Made by a program: the position numbers and the translations under genes
NCBI RefSeq assembly: GCF_000224145.3
Contig: NC_020177.2
Span: 2,621,649-2,685,648, forward strand
Direction: 5' to 3'
DNA from: Ciona intestinalis
Taxonomy: Eukaryota; Chordata; Ascidiacea; Phlebobranchia; Cionidae
Length of the DNA: 64,000 nt
Shown here: piece by piece, positions 19,501-51,439 of the stretch
Layout: every line of letters begins with the position of its first letter
Numbering within the stretch: position 1 is the stretch's first letter
The notes under the pieces: generated by a model
The model's database searches: none
What the model was told of the DNA's origin: nothing
Seen by the model: only the letters and a program-made list of their open reading frames with translations

Positions 19501-19804
19501 CCAAGCATTTTATGAACATTCAAAATTACGAATTTGTTGGGGTAAATATATGTTGCCTACATTCAGGCAAACACATGACCAGCTTCGGGAAGTCGCTTTC
19601 GCTAAAGACATGTCAAAGTTAAGAGAAGCTGGAAAACACTTCAGTTTACATCTTGTTAGGCGGGAGTGGGTACATTCTCGGCTGGGTTATGCAACATACT
19701 ACTGTTGGAACGGAGACCGTTTATGTATAGATCCGTACAACATAGAAAATGACACTCATATTCTATGTAAACAAAGTGATGATGATCTGACAATCACAGA
19801 TTAA
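16560..19804 (+). CDS. Unrecognised 969-residue helical protein
   Basis: I do not recognise this gene. Exon 1 (16501-19040; proposed ATG 16560, first in frame after the acceptor at 16500) and exon 2 (19376-19804) join in phase 0 across a GT-AG intron, giving about 969 residues. The first roughly 150 residues look like a mixed alpha/beta domain. Residues about 160-830 are almost entirely predicted helix, rich in Lys, Glu and Leu, with heptad-like stretches (KLEANLYLLGQ, KEAKSDIEKAKRRL, DKLKEAEATLKQDY). The C-terminal tail has aromatics and cysteines (YATYYCWNGDRLCIDPY) and ends acidic. No signal peptide, transmembrane segment, zinc motif or nucleotide-binding motif is apparent. The long intact frame with a conserved intron phase argues for a real gene. 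It could be a tunicate-specific scaffold or a very diverged member of a known family. It is convergent with ADAT1. Confidence 0.8.
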
Positions 19805-20218
19805 TTCATTAAACTTGTGTTAAAAATGGAACTTTAAAATGCTTTGAAGAATATAAAAAAAAATGCGTTTTGTATTCAATGCGTTTATAATCATGGCGCC
19901 GTTACACAAAAAAAATCCTTCTAACATATATATATAATATCATCGATGCAGGAATAGTTGAATGACATATAGTACATTCCGGCTTCTGGGACATAGAGGG
20001 TTACGACAAGGTGCCATCACAAACGTTATTTTGTTATGTTCTTATAACCTTGTACCTACATATATATGTAACGTATTTTACACATTCCGCCAAATTTAAG
20101 TTATACATAATTTAAATCATATCCACGGGAATTTTCGGGAGGGGAAAATGCTTTAAAATAGTTCAGGAGGACCGTAAAAAAAGGACCATACTTAATTACT
20201 GAAACTATGTCTTTTTTA
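19805..20218. other. Convergent intergenic region
   Basis: About 410 bp between the stops of the orphan gene and ADAT1. AT-rich, with short (AT)n tracts near 19927 and 20060. I see no feature besides the two 3' ends; ADAT1's minus-strand AATAAA overlaps its stop region at 20215-20220. Confidence 0.5.
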
Positions 20219-22837
20219 TTAAAACTTGTCCAAATCCTCACTGTGCGAAATCCAGTTTTGCAGCAAGTCCATTTTTACAGTTTTCCATTTTTCTTCATAA
20301 TCTTCCGCCAAAAGTTTATGAAACTTATACGAATTGTTTTTCATGCTACCAAGGTGCTCTGTGAGGCTGCACTGTGGTAAAACATAAGTAACATCCTTAA
20401 ACAATTGAAACAAACTAGCTCTGGATATAAATGTGGAAGATTTAGGGAGGCCTTCATGTTTTTTTACCGTCCCCAAACGAAAACCACTTTTTGCTGCAAC
20501 GTCCAACGATTTGATTTCAATTTTGCACCACGATAAAGAGCTTCCACAAGGTTTTAAATGTTTTTTGTTAAAAACAGGTTTTCCGAATCGAAATTCTGTG
20601 TCCGTTTTGTAAATTAACGGGCAGTGCAGATTGATTTTTGTCTCCAAACTAACAAACTTTTCATGTTTAAAAATTCTTCCATAAAAAGCTCTTTTCAAAG
20701 CAACAGTATCAGCAACCCCACCAACAATAATATATTTCATATGTATAGGTTCGGAAACTAGTAATGATAATAAATGCCCTTGCCAACCCATTAAGTTCCA
20801 CTTAAGTATTTTATCACTGCAACTCATAGAGGTTGTGCGTTCACCACGTCCAGGCTTTGTTCTTAAACTACCAACACAATGATAATTAATTCCTTTGCCA
20901 TGCCTGTCAGAATTTTCACCAGCAACACACTTTGCGCCTGTCCTAAAATAACACAACATGCTTATAAGCAACTGTTACACAAAGTTTAGCTGTGTAATAT
21001 ATACTTTCAATTAAAAAAATACCTAATCTGACTATTGAAGAATCTATAAAACCTGCTATATTTAAATATAGAAAAAAAACATTGTGAGCACTATGTAACA
21101 GTGTGGCAAGTACTAGCAACAGTATTTAATCTAAAAATAATATTTTTTTACTGCTATAACAATAGCATTATGTTCTTTTATCATAATATTTTTAACTTGC
21201 CTATTATGCCTTTGCACTTTTGAAAAATTGTAACATTTTTTTAATATTCAAGCAATACCTAAAATTTCAACATTAAAAATTTTTTGAAAAATGTTGACAC
21301 TGTACAAACAAAATAGTTCCTTGCCTTAGCACCTTAAAGGTACATAATTGCAATATAAATCACCATATATATAATATCTTGGCCAATTTCATAATATTCC
21401 CGTATTACTAAATATATCTTTTACATATCTTACCGATTAATATCACTTTGAGTTTGCGTAGTGGCTTGTTCAATTTCATCTGCTGTTTCATGAATACAAA
21501 CTTTTTTCTCCGGATTTAATTTTACTTGCTCACATTTTCTCTTAACTCCCTTGCTTTGAGTTTGATTAAGAGGTTGTGAAATCGGAAAAATAGTAGCATC
21601 CCCACACGGTGTGTTGCTTGTGTAAAAATGAAAAGAACCACCCGACTTCAAACAACATTTTCCATCATTGGTTTTGTTGAAAATAGTTGAAGTTTTCGTT
21701 GATTGCCACGTTGATAATATTTCATGATACAAGTATCTGAACGAAATATATATATTATATTTTTAACATAGGCTATTACATGAACTAGTGTAGTACCACT
21801 GACCCAACTTAGATTAACTTTATAATATGTAGCAATTTCAGCTGCACAAAAAAAAGGGTTTGAAGCCTCCATTTGAGTTTAAAAGTATAACACATATCAG
21901 CTACAGTTGCATAGTGCTGTTCAAATTTTTTACTTATTTCTTCACAAAAAATTCTAATGAATTCTTACATTACACAAAGAAAGTATTTTTCATGTAAAAT
22001 AACACTAATCTTACAGAAACTACCTAACCTTATAAAAGACCTTCTTGCGATAACTTCTGCATGATTATCGTGGAGAATTAAACCATCTTTTCTCATCTGG
22101 GATTCTCCTAAACAGGTGGTACCAGTTCCAATAGCAACAACTTCATAATCATCTCCACCTGACTGTATATGTTATTAAACTGTGTAACTACTGTAGCCAT
22201 AGTCAGCAAACATTTTAGATTAAGATATTGGTAAGTTAGAAGACACATTGCATAGTGGAATAAATCTAAATTAACCTATCACTTTATTATCTTTATTGAT
22301 TATTGATTATTGTAATAAAGGCAATTCTACCGTTAGTCTATCTGCCTAGGCTGTGATACTGTACCTCTGAAAGAGTAGTGTGCAACTGTGCACGTAGCTG
22401 AACCCACATACAGAATAAATTACTTTAATTCAATTTTTGGCCCGTTTTTATTAAACATTTTTATGTGTAGTGTAAATTTGCCTTGTAAAATATTAAAAGT
22501 AGTTGTGTTAAACAGGTATGAAATAGTTGTGTTAAAGAGGCAATAAAGAATCGAGAAAATATAAACGAGTTTAATGGAAACTGTGTAAAACAGAGGGTAT
22601 TGAACATTTAGAAATATAACTGCTACATTCTGTACAGCTGGGTGCAAACTTAAATGCAAATTAAAATTTAGTGTATATATTATAACAAGTTAATAAAAAC
22701 AATAAGTTAAATAACTCACATTGTTTCACAAAACCGGCCAAAGCTGTCCATTGTTTTCCTTCCTCCGGTTTCCCATTTTTTGGCAAATCATCAAACTTTT
22801 TGAGACAAAGTTGCGAAATCGTATTTGCTACTTCCAT
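20219..22837 (-). CDS. ADAT1: tRNA-specific adenosine deaminase 1
   Basis: ADAT1 deaminates adenosine 37 to inosine in tRNA-Ala. Four exons in phase, 22837-22720, 22158-22029, 21736-21434 and 20942-20219, encode 424 residues (human about 500). The ATG at 22837 begins MEVANTISQLC, aligning with the human N-terminus, followed by KNGKPEEGKQWTALAGFVK. Catalytic elements are all present: DNHAEVIARRSF (zinc His and proton-shuttle Glu), SNTPCGDATI (first zinc Cys) and SMSCSDKILKWN (second zinc Cys). RTGAKC and KPGRGERTTS are further family signatures, and the C-terminal third matches the long ADAT1/ADAR deaminase extension. The gene is divergent from the 54-residue microprotein gene (408 bp between starts) and convergent with the orphan gene. 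Confidence 0.94.
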
Positions 22838-23244
22838 GTATGTAAATAAATAATTGAAACTACGAGTGATCTGGAATAGATATAAATTTGTAAACATATT
22901 AGTTTATCGTTTTTGTTTTCACAATTTTGCATTCTCCCGCGAAAATATATTTGCTTGCATCTTTTCTAGCGATGAACATCTCATTTGAAATTTCTATGTT
23001 TATTTTTGTGAATCACAATCACGCTTATGACAAATAATTAACTCACATTTTCATAACATTTCACGAAAAATTACGAAACACATTTTTTTTATTACTGTTT
23101 ATGAATTTAAAAGAGTATGTTTGAAGAATGAGATAAGAACCTGCTTACGAACACCGTCCAAAAGTTAACAGGCACGAGAAAAAGTCATGTTTAATTGAAG
23201 AACTGCTTTAAAATTAAAAACTAAACAAGAAAGTAATAACAAAA

Positions 23245-23409
23245 ATGGCCGACGACGCTGCAAGCGATAAGTTTAAAGAATATGGAAAAATGGGAGCCAC
23301 CATCACCAAAGCTGTCTTTCAAACTGGAATAATGGGAATGCTATCTTTCTTAATCACATTTTCATTTCTTACTTTATTTACGACAGTTTTAAACCGATTT
23401 TCTGCTTGA
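23245..23409 (+). CDS. 54-residue single-pass membrane microprotein
   Basis: This ATG (context AAAAATGG) opens a 54-codon frame: a charged head (MADDAASDKFKEYGKMGA), then a hydrophobic segment (IMGMLSFLITFSFLTLFTTV, about residues 29-48), then NRFSA and stop. I do not recognise it. Evidence for reality is the good start context, a clean transmembrane profile, a position 408 bp from the divergent ADAT1 start, and an AATAAA plus acceptor-like sequence downstream as at a tunicate operon junction. It could be a small inner-membrane or ER protein; no function is proposed. Confidence 0.62.
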   Translation: MADDAASDKFKEYGKMGATITKAVFQTGIMGMLSFLITFSFLTLFTTVLNRFSA

Positions 23410-23496
23410 ACTTTATAAGTTAAGTGTTGGCCCATCATTAATCGTGATGTGATATTTATAAATGCAGTAATTGCCGTAAACATATACTGTTTACAG

Positions 23497-23523
23497 AATA
23501 AAATGTATGTTTTCTTTTGTTAG
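23497..23523 (+). promoter_or_regulatory. Poly(A) signal followed by a splice-acceptor-like site (possible operon junction)
   Basis: AATAAA at 23497-23502 is followed 15 bases later by a pyrimidine-rich acceptor (TTTTCTTTTGTTAG, ending 23523). The next ATG is at 23577 with no intervening ATG-initiated gene. In Ciona operons an upstream 3' end and a spliced-leader acceptor lie this close together. Trans-splicing here is inferred, not shown. Confidence 0.5.
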
Positions 23524-23576
23524 GGCACTGTTATTTGGATTTGCATAATATTCGAAAAGGGGTCTAAATAATTAAT

Positions 23577-24365
23577 ATGCTGCTGAAAGATTTCGTCCTG
23601 GCTTTGTTCTCGGCAATGTTAGGTTCATTTTTGAACGACGTGTACAACGAATACAAGTTCAACAGTTCTCTTGCTGTAAAAATCGGGTATGAAGAAATAA
23701 AGTGTCCTCAAGAAAACGTCCGACTTGAATTGCCAAACGAACGCGAGATATGTCCACTGCCAGTAGAAGAAATAAAAACCGGGAAATTTGAAGTGGCCGT
23801 GTTAGAAACATCCAGGCAACCGACAAAAATTGAAAGTTTTGGACAATGTTTATTAAAGAACAAAAAACATACCATCCAAGAAAATACAAAAAAGCCCACA
23901 TTTTCTCGTCTAATTGGCAAATTCATAAAGAAAAAGCGTCGAGTGCCTTTTAATCTATATAGCCTATCAACCAAACGTTCACTTGAGGCACCAAATATGA
24001 CGTCATTATCCATAAAAGTTGACGACAATCAGGTTCAAACCAATAATGCTACTTTACGTGGATGTAAAATAGTTTCAGAATTTCTAAAAACACACAAATC
24101 CGTATCCAAAGTGTTTTTCCTTTTGCGGAAAATCGTGGTATTTGGAAAGTCGAAGTTCAATACACCGAGAGAAAAAGTTACAGTAGATCTAAGCTATGAT
24201 GACGTCACGAATGACGAAATAGAACTGTTTTTTCGGGATCACAAATTTTCCTCGTGTGTGGGATTAATTGCCTTGCCTTTTAATTGGGTTGTTTTGTTAA
24301 GTTTTCATATGTTTTTATGTTGTAGAAAACAACAAAAAAATGAATATTATGGTAGAGTGGGGTAA
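23577..24365 (+). CDS. Unrecognised 262-residue protein with two hydrophobic segments
   Basis: A single-exon frame with ATG 23577. Residues about 5-19 (DFVLALFSAMLGSFL) are hydrophobic and could be a signal anchor. The middle is basic and low in structure (KKKRR about residue 116). Residues about 226-247 (CVGLIALPFNWVVLLSFHMF) are a likely membrane helix followed by CCRKQQKNE. The last residues and the stop are encoded by the beginning of a MITE (from about 24349), so the ancestral C-terminus was probably different. I do not recognise the family. It lies 167 bp after the microprotein stop and may be its operon partner. Confidence 0.6.
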   Translation: MLLKDFVLALFSAMLGSFLNDVYNEYKFNSSLAVKIGYEEIKCPQENVRLELPNEREICPLPVEEIKTGKFEVAVLETSRQPTKIESFGQCLLKNKKHTIQENTKKPTFSRLIGKFIKKKRRVPFNLYSLSTKRSLEAPNMTSLSIKVDDNQVQTNNATLRGCKIVSEFLKTHKSVSKVFFLLRKIVVFGKSKFNTPREKVTVDLSYDDVTNDEIELFFRDHKFSSCVGLIALPFNWVVLLSFHMFLCCRKQQKNEYYGRVG

Positions 24366-24420
24366 AATGGGACGTGGTTTTCTTTCATATCCCATTTAGT
24401 AGCAAGCAAAGAATACGGAA
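24349..24420. mobile_element. MITE fragment forming the 3' end of a coding frame
   Basis: TATGGTAGAGTGGGGTAAAA followed by a typical interior (CCCATTTAGTAGCAAGCAAAG). Only about 70 bp are recognisable; the other end is missing. It overlaps the last codons of the preceding gene. Confidence 0.7.
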
Positions 24421-25054
24421 AACATTTAAAAGTGTGCTTGTACTATACGTACTCTGATTACGAAATTACGACTGGGATATAAGTTAAATCTTACATGACT
24501 TGTACGTACTTTTTACACGTTTATACAAAGAGCTAGAATCTAAATGACTATTCATGTTTAATTTTAGAAAACGCCAAATCGTACTTTATTCGCAGTATTC
24601 AATCGACTATAATAGCACGAAGCGTGACATAAACTGACCTGTAGTAAACCCTACAAGTATAGGGTATTACTTTGGTAAATGTGTAAATAGGTTAAGAAGT
24701 ACTGTAACTAAAAATAAAAGAAAACACAACTTTTAATTGAGTTCGGAGATAGTACATTAATGCTGGCACGAATTTGTAGTTTAGTAGACCGACTAACTCA
24801 AGTGTAACTAAACCAATGTTAATATATGTAACATTGGACTAAACGTTTATATAATCATTAAAACTACACAGTACACACGTGTTGCGAATTGCAAACAAAT
24901 ATTTTCGGCCGCTGATGGTGAAAAAGGAAATCGGCAATCGCTCGTTGGTGTTGCGGGATAGACAGACAGTCAGTGATATCGGTAGAAAAAGGCGCTCGAT
25001 TGTGTCCTCTTTCCTTTGAATTGTGCGGTCGCGCAAAGCGTGTGTGTGTGCTTA
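24421..25054 (+). other. Upstream region of AIFM3
   Basis: I see no supported gene here. AT-rich up to about 24890, then more mixed composition near the transcription start area (24950-25050). Presumed AIFM3 promoter and 5' UTR. Confidence 0.4.
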
Positions 25055-28000
25055 ATGTTTTGCAAGTCACTCTTTGTCAGCGTTCGGCTGTTTACGTCCA
25101 ATTCGAAGTATTTACTGAATAGTTTTGCGGTTTCGCGTGTGACAACTGCAAGATACCCTGCCGTATTGGTCAGTTATCAATCTTGTGTTCGTACAATTTG
25201 TTTATCGAGTAAGATGGGTGGAAATACAACGTCTAAGGATGAGATTGTTGAAGCGTACGCTTGCAAAGTTGGTGAAATGAAAGATGGAGAAATGCGGGAA
25301 GTTTCGGTAGGCGACGGAAAAGCATTGCTGGTTCGCCATCAAGGGGAATACAGTGCTATTGGCCATAAATGCACGCATTATGGGGCTCCTTTAGTAAAAG
25401 GTGCGTTGCGCGATGGTCGTGTTAGGTGCCCGTGGCATGGAGCGTGTTTTAACGCTAAAACTGGAGACATAGAAGACTTTCCAGGCCTTGACTGTGTTCC
25501 TAAGCATAATATAGTGATTCAAGATGGTGACAAAGTTGTGATCCGGGCGTGCAAATCGGCGCTTGAAACCCATAAGCGTTATAAGCCTATGGTGCAAACG
25601 CAAAATGAGGATGGCCCACACGTTGTCATTGTGGGAGGGGGGCCAGCTTCAGTAACATGCGCAGAAACTCTGCGGCAAAAATCCTTTTTGGGGAAAATTA
25701 CAATTCTATCTGCAGATCCTTATTTGCCTTATGACAGGTATGTCCACACATTGATATTAAATCAATACTAAGCTTATAATAGGACTGGTGTATTGCTATG
25801 TCTGTGTAAAATATATATTTATATTCGAATAATGAAACAACATATTCACATGCATTAATAGGTTCTATTCCTTATGCAGTAATTTTTGTCATTTATTTTG
25901 TTGTCGACACATGGTAGTCGCCGCTTAAATTCGATTTTGATATTTTTGCTGTCCGACTAAAATTTTAGTCAGTGGATTTTGACGGACTAACTTCGGTAAT
26001 AAGTAATGCACAGAAACTTAGTCGGTTGACTAAACATGAAAAACTACAGACTAAATTTTAGTCGGCCAATTAAAAAAACGTGGTAACCAATAGTTACCGC
26101 GACTGACTAGTTTAGTCGGTAGCCTAGAATACTAACCCATTTATGTACAAAAAATAATCATCCACAAAGTAACATACATGGTAACTCCTAAGCTGGCACG
26201 AAGTGTATGAACACCCCTGTTATAACGACTGTCGTTTTGAGGCCATTCGAGGATAAAGTAAGTTACACTCATTTATTCATATACAAAATCGTAAACAGCA
26301 AAATTTGGAATTATTTTTTACAGGACAAAACTAAGCAAAGCCATGGACATCAAACCAGAAGCCATTTTCCTACGACCGCAGGAGTTCTACGATGCTGTGA
26401 ACATAAAGATCATAAATAATAAGCGAGTTAATGGAGTAAATGCCGAAACGCAGGTCGTTACTTGCGAAGATGGAGATACGTTTAAATATGACAAACTGAT
26501 GGTTGCGACAGGTTTTTGAATTTTAAATTTAAATTTGATCATAATTGGTTATACTCTTATGGTAGGCAGTAACTGTTATTATAACGCATGTGATCAAAAC
26601 TGTTGAAATGGGAAATTTTTTTATATGTCCAACAATTTTTAAAAACCTTTTAGTGACCACTGAAGTAGAACAATTGTCATGAATTGTTTTATATATACTA
26701 TCTGCATTATCATAGTAAAAATATAAATATTAAAAAAAAACAACTGCTAAACGTGATTGAATCTCAAAATGTAGTCAGTATTGTTTTTACTTTTATATTA
26801 ACATTTTTACTTTTTTAACTTTTATATTAACGATTTATTATTTATAGGTGGAAGGCCACGTACTTTGCCTATTCCTGGTTGGGACTTGAAAAATGTCTAT
26901 GTCCTTCGTACCCCTAATGATGCTAACGCCATCGCTGAGGTTGCAAAAGGCCGTAAAGTGGTCATCTGTGGCGCATCTTTTATTGGAATGGAAGTTGCAG
27001 CTTCACTTGTGTCAAAAGCGGAATCAATCAGTGTTTGCGAATTCTTTAGTGTTCCGTTTGAAAGAGTTCTTGGCAAAGAGGTTAATTTAAAAATTTGTCC
27101 TTTTAGTTGTGTTGTGGGGTGGATATATTTGTTATTTTAAGATTTAAGTGTGCTTGTTTCTCAATTGATTGCTTCAATCCAGAGGTCATTGATGATTTGT
27201 CCAAATTGGCAGCCATACAAAAAATCACAAAAAAATAACCACAATGATATTTTATTCAAGCCCGTAAGCGGGCATGTGATGTATAAATGTAACTTATAAG
27301 TGTCGTTTACTTATCATTTTTTTGCGAAATTCCTTAAAATAAATTTCTACTGTTTAAAGTTTGGAAAATCAGTAATATTCTGCTTTTATGTTTTAACAAA
27401 TGTTTATAAAACAGGTTGGTCTTTTCTTGCAAAAAATGCACGAATCGAAAGGAGTAAAGTTTCACATGAACGCTTCAATGGTTGAACTAAAAGGAGAGAA
27501 TGGCGCTGTTGCGAAAGCAATTCTTAAAGACGGTTCAGAACTGGAGGTAAGATGGATTTTTATTCTGTATGAATGATTTTAACTTGCTTATTCTCGAGTG
27601 GCCGAAAAACTAGAGTTGTTATAACACGGGTGTTTATATGGTTGAAGTCCTATTGTGATTCACATTACTAGATCTTGTAATTTTAAAAAGAGTCGGCTCG
27701 GGTTTAAATAGTATTGCTAGAAAAGCAAATGAGAGAATGCAATAATACATTCACAGTGGAGTCTTGCTGGACAGATAATTTTACTGAAATTTCAACATCC
27801 AGGCTGATTTTCTAAAGAATAGCATTTTTAAAATGATAAAATGCACAGTGTAATCTAATTTAAACTAATATTTTAAATTCAGGCCGATTTGGTAATAGCT
27901 GGAGTTGGCATGATCCCTGCTACCGAGTTTCTAAAAGACACAGGAATTCAGATCAGCAGCCATGGTTTTGTTGGTGTCGATCGCCACATGAGAGCACTAA

Positions 28001-29344
28001 AGAGCTCCGGAGATGGCGAGATTTTTGAAAATATTTACGCTGCCGGAGATATTGCAATGTTTCCTCAAATGTAAGAAAATTTGATAAAAAATCAAATTTG
28101 ATTTATCCTTGCGTGGCTGTTAAACGACAGTAGTTATAACACGGGTGTTCTGTTTCACACACCAAATTGCAAATTACCACATTTGTTACTTTGTGATTTT
28201 TTGTTTGGCTGACAAGTGACAATGCTAACAACCTAATAGTGACCACTGGCTTGAAGTAATTAGAGCTACTTGTTTTACCCAAAGAGATGTTACTGGTATT
28301 AAGCATCCAACCAGATTACTGAATAAACAGACTTAGCAATATGTTAGTACACCCACAATGGAAGCTGCATCCAGTTTAATTATTGTACAACTTGTTTTTC
28401 CGATTTTGAATCCTTTTTTTTGAAATTTTTTTTTCTTTTTTTAATTTCTTTTTTTTTAACTTTTTTTTTGTAATTTTTATTTCTGTCTAGGCTAAGGGAT
28501 TGGCAACCTTCAAACATACAGCATTGGCAGATGGCACATTACCATGGTAGAGTAGCAGGTACTAACATGGTCGTACCTAATGATGAACTACAGTCAGTAG
28601 AGTCTGTACCTTTCTTCTGGACACAGCAGTATGGGAAAAGTTTAAGATATACAGGTGAGATACAATGGCTTTCAAGAGTTTTTGAAAGATTTAAACCCAG
28701 TTTTTCATAAACTTATTTTTGTAGCAACATATTTGGAAATGTGATATATGTTATATATACATTTTTTTTATTAAAAAGTGATTTGTGGGCTTCTGTTCTT
28801 GTTGTTGTCACCAGCATTTCTCTCTTATAGTTTATTTGTGATTGTTTTTTTGGTTTTGATTCTGACAATTTTAAAAGAGACTGCTTTTTTGAAAATTCGA
28901 AAGCGTGCGACACCCTAAAAATTACAACGAACCCACCAGGGTACTTCAAAACACAGTTTAAAAAACCAGTGATATAACCAATACCATGCTCAGTGGCGCA
29001 GCCAGGGGGGTTAGGGTGTCGCAACCCCCCCCCCTTTTTAAACCCCCCAAAAAATCTTTTTTTAATTAAAACCCCTTATTTTTTTCTGGCTGCACCACTG
29101 ACCATGCTAAATTTTGAATAAAAAATTAAGGCCCAAAATTTCAAATATATTAAACTTTATAGGTTACGGAGTTGGGTATGATGACATAGTGATCAAAGGA
29201 GAAGTTTCTGAAGGGAAATTCTGTGCATATTACACTTGCAAAGATCAAATTGTTGCCATAGCGACCATGAATTCAGACCCTGTAGCTGCAGATTTTGCTC
29301 AAAGGATGTTATCTGGCAAAGCATTGACCAAAAGTTCCATTTAA
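25055..29344 (+). CDS. AIFM3: Apoptosis-inducing factor 3 (Rieske/FAD oxidoreductase)
   Basis: Seven exons join in phase: 25055-25737, 26324-26511, 26848-27080, 27415-27546, 27883-28070, 28491-28654 and 29163-29344. From ATG 25055 the protein is 589 residues; from the internal ATG 25214 it is 536. Domains from the second start: an N-terminal Rieske [2Fe-2S] domain with both ligand pairs (CTHYGAPL and CPWHGACFN), then a pyridine-nucleotide-disulphide reductase fold with the FAD motif VVIVGGGPASVTCAETLR, an NAD-binding segment (VVICGASFIGMEVAASL), the second FAD site (IYAAGDIAMFP) and a reductase C-terminal domain (NIQHWQMAHYHGRVAG, TQQYGKSLRYTGYG). The segment before the second start has seven Lys/Arg and no acidic residue, like a mitochondrial presequence. 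The second start gives MGGNTTSK, like human MGG and a myristoylation signal. The physiological substrate is unknown in the family. An AATAAA is at 29891. Confidence 0.94.
25950..26130. repeat. Palindrome-rich element in AIFM3 intron 1
   Basis: Contains the perfect palindrome GACTAAAATTTTAGTC (25955-25970) and the near-identical GACTAAATTTTAGTC (26049-26063), plus several GACTAA/TTAGTC copies in both orientations up to TTTAGTCGGTAGCC. It looks like a small inverted-repeat element; I could not define target duplications. Confidence 0.6.
26157..26285 (+). mobile_element. SINE 3' fragment
   Basis: Matches the 3' half of the tRNA-related SINE (CACAAAGTAACATACATGGT to the TTACACTCATTTATTCAT tail). 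AIFM3 intron 1, ending about 38 bp before exon 2. Confidence 0.75.
28103..28320 (-). mobile_element. SINE copy, partial
   Basis: Minus-oriented: on plus it reads CTTGCGTGGCTGTTAAACGACAG, then the TAACACGGGTGTTCTG block and AACCTAATAGTGACCACTGG. The tRNA-like head is lost. AIFM3 intron 5. Confidence 0.7.
28991..29100. mobile_element. hAT-type MITE with perfect 8-bp target duplication
   Basis: Termini CAGTGGCGCAGCCAG and CTGGCTGCACCACTG with a G-run/C-run foldback core. It is flanked on both sides by ACCATGCT (28983-28990 and 29101-29108). Same family as 1307-1405. AIFM3 intron 6. Confidence 0.92.
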
Positions 29345-30040
29345 AGAATGCAAATAATGATTGTCTGCAAAAAGAGATATACTGTATCATATTGACTTCT
29401 TCCGCAGTTTTTGTTGTAATAACATGGATTCTTAACAGTTCCTTAAAATATATGTATAAATCAGTTCTTTTGTTCCATATGCAATCTAGTGTATAAAGAT
29501 GTGTTTGTAAATTTAACGTTTGAGTTGCAATTCTACCAAATTGTTGCACATTACTAATCAATGAAGACATCAAAGCTGTGTAATTATTAATTATTCTAAA
29601 TCACAGTGTAGGCTCTCAATTTTGAAGGGAATTCAATACAAAATATTCTGTTTAACTGTAATAAATGCTGATCATATTACTGGCTGGATGTGAATTTTTG
29701 AAACTGTAACTAAAATTGTATTATTATATTCTGAATATGTGAATTTTTCAACAGTGATTTCTATATATACCTTGAATTTTGGCTGGGGTTTGCTCATTCA
29801 ATAGCTGTCAGTTTTACTGCAGTAAATCTGGTGACAACTTTGCCCTTAAAAACTACAGTACATACATCGTAGTTTAGTAGACTCATTGTGAATAAACTTG
29901 CAACAGACTTCTTATTTCTCAACTAAGCTGCATGGCTTGTGTACAATTTATTTTCAAGAAATCTTTCCAAATTGGGAAAACAACTTATTTTGCAATTTCA
30001 CGATTCCACGATTTACGAAAGTCTTTTTGAATCCCCCCTT
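29345..30040. other. Convergent AIFM3/SUPT6H 3' region
   Basis: Contains the AIFM3 3' UTR (plus AATAAA at 29891-29896) and the SUPT6H 3' UTR (minus AATAAA at 29947-29952, 89 nt past its stop). No other feature is seen. Confidence 0.65.
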
Positions 30041-51435
<21,395 letters not shown>

Positions 51436-51439
51436 ATTT

